A stretch of DNA of 46,968 bases from Oscillospiraceae bacterium (GTDB taxonomy: Bacteria > Bacillota > Clostridia > Oscillospirales > Ruminococcaceae), in contig JAAYCI010000071.1 in assembly GCA_012729855.1 (NCBI GenBank), positions 1 through 46,968 on the forward strand. Direction: 5' to 3'. Made by a program: the position numbers and the translations under genes. Under the pieces are notes generated by a model. The model worked only from the letters and a program-made list of their open reading frames with translations, searched no databases and was not told the origin of the DNA. Of the stretch, positions 43,731 through 46,968 are shown in pieces (position 1 is the first letter of the stretch; each line of letters starts with the position of its first letter).

Positions 43731-44600
43731 TCACCGGATGCCCAGCCCGGTGTCCCGCAGGGGGTTGTGGCTGTGCATAAAGCGCTGCACGCCGGCTTCG
43801 CCGCGCACGGCGTAGCAGTACAGGCACCCGGCCGGGCAGCTGCCGTAGGCGCCAATGTCCACGCTGCGGGCACAGCCGCAGCCGGGCCGCTGGCCGGAGT
43901 CTTTCCCGGCGGCAATCACCCGCCCCGCTATCAGCGAGAGCCGTCCGGCGTCCACACAGCGCGCGGCCGCAATGCCCGGCTGCTGTAAATCCAGCGCCTC
44001 GGCGCAACTGGCCAGGGCAAGGCCGCAGCGGGCGGCCTCGGCGGCCAGCAGGGCGGCGGTGTGGCGTTTTTCATTGTCGGTGGGCGGGCGCAGGCCCAGC
44101 GTTTTCATCCGGCTGTCGGCCGCTTTGTAGGGCGCATAAAAGCTGAATACGCACCCTGCCACCGCGCCGCCCAGCTTGTTGGCCAGCGCGGCAAAGCGTT
44201 CGGCGTGCCAGGCGGGCGTGTAGTGCCCGCCAAACACCAGCGGGTCGTACCGCCACACCACCCGCCGTGGGCCGGCCTTTTCGGCCAGGCGCAATATGGC
44301 CGGCAGCACCACGGCGTCCTTGTCGGGCAGGCCCGGCTCCACCTCGGGGCCGGCGCCCGTAAGCGTGCAGTGTATATACCATGGCCAGGCGTCCAGCTTC
44401 CCCAGCCTGTCCAGCAGGGGCGCGGGGTTCTTGGTCCAGAACACAAAGCCATCCGCCGCCCGGGGCGATAAATCCACCACCCGGCGCTGCGCGGGGTTGT
44501 AGGGGTTGGCCACCGTGACAAACCCCGCCTGAAGTCGGGCAAAGAGCCAGTCGGCATAATGTGCGGGTATGTCGGTTCGCCGGCTGGCGCTGATGATCAT
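43731..44600 (-). CDS. DUF1848 family protein
   Basis: The 289-residue protein matches DUF1848: MIISASRRTDIPAHYADWLF at the start, VDLSPRAADGFVFWTKNP near 45, WRYDPL near 117, and a C-terminal cysteine cluster CGCARSVDIGAYGSCPAGCLYCYA near 240 that resembles an iron-sulfur or radical-SAM-like site. The function of the family is unknown. ATG follows GGGGAAGGG. It is the first gene of a transcript that continues into the MATE gene, with a clear promoter upstream. Confidence 0.9.
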   Translation of the reverse strand: MIISASRRTDIPAHYADWLFARLQAGFVTVANPYNPAQRRVVDLSPRAADGFVFWTKNPAPLLDRLGKLDAWPWYIHCTLTGAGPEVEPGLPDKDAVVLPAILRLAEKAGPRRVVWRYDPLVFGGHYTPAWHAERFAALANKLGGAVAGCVFSFYAPYKAADSRMKTLGLRPPTDNEKRHTAALLAAEAARCGLALASCAEALDLQQPGIAAARCVDAGRLSLIAGRVIAAGKDSGQRPGCGCARSVDIGAYGSCPAGCLYCYAVRGEAGVQRFMHSHNPLRDTGLGIR

Positions 44601-44637
44601 CCTGCTGCCCTTCCCCTATAAATGTGTGCGGTAGAAA

Positions 44638-44698
44638 GGCGCCCCTGTTTGCAAGGCGCCCGTTTTGGTATTATAGCGTATTTGCTGTGTTTACACAA
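44638..44698 (-). promoter_or_regulatory. Promoter and leader hairpin of the DUF1848-MATE operon
   Basis: On the minus strand TTGTGT (44698-44693), a 17-base spacer and TATAAT (44675-44670). Right after the expected start, GGCGCC (44660-44655) can pair with GGCGCC (44643-44638) and is followed by TTTCT. It may be a weak attenuator in the leader of the operon. Confidence 0.65.
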
Positions 44699-44711
44699 GT
44701 AAAGCCCGCCC

Positions 44712-44740
44712 TTGCGCAAACGCCTGAAAACCGATAGAAT
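44712..44740 (+). promoter_or_regulatory. Promoter of the glycosyltransferase gene
   Basis: TTGCGC (44712-44717), a 17-base spacer and TAGAAT (44735-44740). It is divergent from the DUF1848 promoter, with only 13 bases between the two -35 hexamers. It shows that coding cannot start upstream of about 44747. Confidence 0.7.
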
Positions 44741-44777
44741 AAGAACGATCTTCCATCAACACACAGGGGGTGCCTGC

Positions 44778-45773
44778 CTGAAAGCCAGCATTGTATTGCC
44801 AAACCTGAACGGCGCCGGGTGGCTGGAGAGCTGCATAGACAGCCTTTTCGCCCAAACCGAGCAGGACTTTGAGCTGATTGTGGTGGACAACGGCTCCACC
44901 GATGAAAGCCTGGCCACCGCCCGCAGCCACCGCGGCCGGCCGGGCTATACGCTGATAGAAAACACCGCCAACACCGGCTTTTCCGCCGCGGTGAACCTGG
45001 GCATCAAAACGGCCAGGGCGCCCTATGTGCTGCTGTTTAACAACGACGCCTTCGCCCAGCCGGACATGCTGGAAAAGCTGCTGGCCGCCATGGAAAAGGA
45101 CGAAAAGCTGTTCGCCGTGCAGTGCCTGATGCTGCAGCACTTCGCGCCCGAAAAAACTGACGACGCCGGCGATTTTGTCACCCTGTTCGGCTGGGCGTTC
45201 AAGCGGGGCGACGGCATGCCCGCCGCCCGCTACCGGCGGGATGCCCGCATCTTCTCCGCCTGTGGCGGCGCGGCGCTTTACCGCCGCAGCGTTTTTGACG
45301 CCATTGGCTTTTTCGACGAAAGCTTTTTCGCCTACCTTGAGGACGTGGACATTGGCTGGCGGGCCAACAGCCTGGGCTACAAAAACCGGCTGTGCACCGC
45401 CGCGCGCTGCCGGCACATTGGCGGGGCCACCACGGCCGGCACCACCGGCGCCAGGTACAACGCCTTTAAAAGCATACAAAGCGGGCGCAACAGCCTTTTG
45501 CTGCCCTGCAAGAACATGCCTATTGTTATGCTGATACTCAACCTGCCCTTTTTGCTGGTGGGCTACCTGGTGAAAACCCTGGTGTTCCACCTGCGGGGCT
45601 TTGGCGGGCCCTGGCGGCAGGGCATGGCCGAGGGCTTCCGCCTGCTGCTGAAAACCAAAAAGCCGCGCTTCCGCCTGCGCAACCTTGGCCATTACTTCTG
45701 GGTGGAGGGCAGCCTCATTGTGGGGGTTTTCCGCTATGTGGGCTGGCGGGTGTGGCGGCTGTTTGCCAAATAG
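44778..45773 (+). CDS. Family 2 glycosyltransferase, probable CTG start
   Basis: The protein of about 331 residues has a GT-A family 2 domain: KASIVLPNLNGAGWLESCIDSLF, VVDNGSTDES, NTGFSAAVNLGI, LLFNNDAF (metal-binding region), SACGGAALYRR and FFDESFFAYLEDVDIGWRA with the likely catalytic ED. A membrane segment lies near 255-280. Family members of this type often add rhamnose or other sugars to surface glycans. An in-frame TTG at 44712 lies inside the promoter, so the most likely start is CTG at 44778, with AGGGGGTG five bases upstream. Confidence 0.88.
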   Translation: MKASIVLPNLNGAGWLESCIDSLFAQTEQDFELIVVDNGSTDESLATARSHRGRPGYTLIENTANTGFSAAVNLGIKTARAPYVLLFNNDAFAQPDMLEKLLAAMEKDEKLFAVQCLMLQHFAPEKTDDAGDFVTLFGWAFKRGDGMPAARYRRDARIFSACGGAALYRRSVFDAIGFFDESFFAYLEDVDIGWRANSLGYKNRLCTAARCRHIGGATTAGTTGARYNAFKSIQSGRNSLLLPCKNMPIVMLILNLPFLLVGYLVKTLVFHLRGFGGPWRQGMAEGFRLLLKTKKPRFRLRNLGHYFWVEGSLIVGVFRYVGWRVWRLFAK

Positions 45774-45775
45774 GC

Positions 45776-46768
45776 CTATCCGTTGCTGCTGCCAGCCGTC
45801 GCATCACTTTCATCGGCTGGCGCGCCGGCGTCATCCGCCTGCCCGCCCAGGCGCTGGCGGAACCCGCCGGAGACATCCTCCCGGTTTTCGGTAAGCTGGG
45901 CGTTGTTCAGGTTGGTGCGGCCCACAAACTCCATGCTGGGGAACTTCTCGGCCATCACCTCGTCGGGGTACCAGTCGTCCATCCAGCGGTCGATGAAATT
46001 GGTGGCCGGCCGCTCCTCGGCGCGGGTGCCGTAGCGGAACACCGCCAGGCCGGTCAGGGCCAGGTCCAGCGCCAGCGCCACCGCCAAAACGATGGTGAAG
46101 GTTTTGCCCAGTATGGGCTTGTTGAAGGGGCGTATCTTGAAGCGGTTGGGGATGCGCTCCACCATCTCCGACAGGTAGGGCCAGATGTGCACAATGAAGA
46201 TGAAGCCCATCAGCCCCCAGCCAAAGGTGTAAAACAGGTTGGTGCGGCCGCCAATGCTGGTGGGCATGTCGCTGTACTCCCACGACACGCTGCCAAACGC
46301 CAGCTGCTGCACCCAGCTGCACACATACTCAAACGCGCCGCCCAGCACCGCGCTTACCACAAAGATAATCAGCGCGTTCTTCTTGCGGTAGCGGTAAAGC
46401 ACCAGCGTCATCAGCACGGCGCCCATGCCGTATATCTGGTTGAAGGGACCATACAGCACGCCGCTGCGGCGCATCCATTCCCCGTCCTCAAAAAAGACGA
46501 ACAGCGTCTCGAACACCACGCCAATAACGCAGCCCAGGATGAAGATCCAGATCATCTTGTAAATATTCAGCCCGGCGGCAAAGCTCTCCCGCCCGGCGTT
46601 CACGTCCTTGTGCTTCCACAGCCGAAAGCGCGCGCGCTTTTGAGCGCGTACGGCGTCGCGGCCGGCGGCTGTCGCCGGCCCTGCCGCATTTCCCTGCGCG
46701 GCGGGGGCTGGGGCGCCCTCGGCCGGCTGCAGTTCGGGCGTTTCCCTATTTTCATGGGGTTCCCGCAT
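45776..46768 (-). CDS. CmpB-type putative ABC transporter permease
   Basis: The 330-residue protein has a hydrophilic, alanine/proline/glutamate-rich N-terminus (about 1-65), then six or so hydrophobic segments in the region typical of the ABC_trans_CmpB family: FILGCVIGVVFETLFVFFEDG, RRSGVLYGPFNQIYGMGAVL, GGAFEYVCSWVQQLAFGSVSW, FYTFGWGLMGFIFIVHI. The C-terminus is polar. The function of this family is not established; it is annotated as a putative permease by similarity. ATG at 46768 follows GGGAGGGA. It converges with the glycosyltransferase gene, with two bases between the stop codons. Confidence 0.85.
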   Translation of the reverse strand: MREPHENRETPELQPAEGAPAPAAQGNAAGPATAAGRDAVRAQKRARFRLWKHKDVNAGRESFAAGLNIYKMIWIFILGCVIGVVFETLFVFFEDGEWMRRSGVLYGPFNQIYGMGAVLMTLVLYRYRKKNALIIFVVSAVLGGAFEYVCSWVQQLAFGSVSWEYSDMPTSIGGRTNLFYTFGWGLMGFIFIVHIWPYLSEMVERIPNRFKIRPFNKPILGKTFTIVLAVALALDLALTGLAVFRYGTRAEERPATNFIDRWMDDWYPDEVMAEKFPSMEFVGRTNLNNAQLTENREDVSGGFRQRLGGQADDAGAPADESDATAGSSNG

Positions 46769-46968
46769 GCTTTGTCCCTCCCGCTTGATAGAATAGCATC
46801 GGCGACCATTGCCGGGCCACCGAGCATGGTTCATTCTAGCGTATCCAGCAGTGTCCCGTCAACTTGTAGAACCCCCGCGCCAAACAGCAAGGCTTCCCGC
46901 CATGGATGGCGGCACCCCGCTTTGTGCGGGCCCGCACCGCCCGCCAGGGCGCCGGGCATAAAAACGGA

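Overview
The window reads as chromosomal DNA from a GC-rich member of the Firmicutes, most likely a gut Clostridia lineage related to Oscillospirales/Ruminococcaceae; this placement is inference from gene content. Signs are a lipoteichoic-acid-synthase-type sulfatase, an Asp23/DAK2 (YloU/YloV-type) gene pair, a PTS EIIC domain, SecA with a zinc-binding tail, a PadR envelope operon, TTGACA/TATAAT-like promoters with 17-base spacers, and many TTG, GTG and possible CTG starts. There is no phage, plasmid, CRISPR array, tRNA or rRNA that I can see. About 38 genes are supported. Most are on the minus strand, and nearly all very long plus-strand reading frames opposite them are antisense shadows of GC-rich codon use.

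Layout. 1-5.4 kb: a TetR regulator with an overlapping promoter/operator, a calcium-type P-ATPase downstream of it, and a divergent FapA/DUF342 gene. 5.4-9.2 kb: a PTS EIIC-EAL fusion divergent from a long-form PRPP synthetase. 9.2-11.3 kb: a 166-base MITE-like element followed by a GH13 alpha-glucosidase with an extra N-terminal helical segment. 11.3-28.3 kb: a long minus-strand block: serC-serA (coupled), galE and a sugar nucleotidyltransferase, a flavin reductase, Asp23 and DAK2 proteins, secA, ROK glucokinase, LTA-synthase-like protein, argH, a DUF4190 membrane protein and lgt. 28.7-31.3 kb: a plus-strand operon padR - HAAS/DUF1700 - DUF4097 - PspC under a consensus promoter whose -10 lies in a perfect palindrome. 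31.3-35.5 kb: three acetoacetate-decarboxylase-like paralogs, each with its own related promoter and its own terminator, around a convergent metallo-hydrolase and a 52-residue protein. 35.6-40.8 kb: a two-repeat helical protein, a surface-repeat fragment, pncB, a D,D-carboxypeptidase and a short-chain dehydrogenase. 40.8-42.3 kb: dense palindromic repeats around plsC. 42.3-46.8 kb: a MATE transporter and DUF1848 protein divergent from a glycosyltransferase, then a CmpB-type membrane protein.

The most unusual signals are (i) a modular palindromic repeat family, four copies, each abutting a coding sequence with its GGGCCC end, whose inner hairpin shows paired base changes between copies; (ii) the three decarboxylase-family paralogs with similar -35 regions, one having three perfect hairpins right at its predicted transcription start; (iii) a MITE whose TA target duplication and first base complete the stop codon of the PRPP synthetase gene; and (iv) the EIIC-EAL fusion linking a sugar-transporter domain to an apparently complete c-di-GMP phosphodiesterase domain.
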